From: G039029935 sp039029935
GTDB taxonomy: Bacteria > Chloroflexota > Anaerolineae > Caldilineales > Caldilineaceae
Assembly: GCA_039029935.1 (NCBI GenBank)
Contig: JBCCFC010000895.1
Location: 1 to 5,912 of the forward strand
DNA: 5,912 bases
Direction: 5' to 3'
Made by a program: the position numbers and the translations under genes. Below the pieces are notes generated by a model, which was not told the origin of the DNA, did no database searches, and saw only the letters and a list, made by a program, of their open reading frames with translations. Position 1 is the first letter of the stretch; each line of letters starts with the position of its first letter. Positions 5,908-5,912 of the stretch are shown piece by piece.

Positions 5908-5912
5908 CTAGC

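Larger units (their letters stand above)
5580..5912. other. 333-base non-coding region after the LysM gene, repeat-bearing
   Basis: No credible gene is visible. The first part (5580-5760) has only weak hairpins, such as ATGGG/CCCAT at 5658-5670, and no clear terminator right after the LysM stop. From about 5766 the region contains three copies of one motif, a promoter candidate, a hairpin ending in a T-run and a REP-like palindrome. It may be the leader of a gene beyond the window or a cluster of dispersed repeats. Confidence 0.6.

Noticed and set aside
1..5912. CRISPR array, tRNA, rRNA or transposase gene.
   Set aside because: No regularly spaced repeats with unique spacers, no cloverleaf or rRNA-like sequence, and no transposase motifs were seen.

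Overview
The window holds four genes, all on the + strand, and reads as a piece of a bacterial chromosome. Genes 1 to 3 lie head to tail and look like one transcription unit: a CrtO-type carotenoid ketolase (3-1607), a fused CrtYc/CrtYd-type lycopene cyclase (1700-2530), and a large protein with an N-terminal P-loop ATPase and a C-terminal PD-(D/E)XK nuclease-like domain (2530-4323). A strong hairpin just after gene 3 probably closes the unit. Gene 4 (4758-5579) has its own promoter-like sequence and a clear Shine-Dalgarno site. It encodes a secreted protein that is extremely rich in histidine and carries one LysM domain.

The first two genes form a coherent pathway. The cyclase would put beta-ionone rings on lycopene (or gamma-carotene), and the ketolase would add a 4-keto group to the ring, giving orange ketocarotenoids such as echinenone, canthaxanthin or 4-keto-gamma-carotene. 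No phytoene synthase or desaturase gene is visible, so earlier steps must be encoded elsewhere. The ATPase-nuclease has no obvious carotenoid role, yet its start codon overlaps the cyclase stop by one base.

The non-coding DNA has structure of its own. A long imperfect inverted repeat lies between the ketolase and cyclase genes, and its right arm holds the only Shine-Dalgarno-like bases near the cyclase start. The 434-base gap before the LysM gene carries a hairpin and a promoter candidate. The last ~150 bases hold three copies of a 20-odd-base motif (direct, inverted, direct) that can form two mutually exclusive hairpins, a TATAAT promoter candidate, and a palindrome that resembles dispersed REP-like elements.

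The organism cannot be named from this window. A fused CrtYcd cyclase beside CrtO, a LysM surface protein and a large ATPase-nuclease of a type I associate with filamentous bacteria would fit a pigmented, filamentous or gliding bacterium, for example in Chloroflexota. That placement is a guess. All four genes look intact; only the left edge is tight, with the ketolase start codon at base 3.
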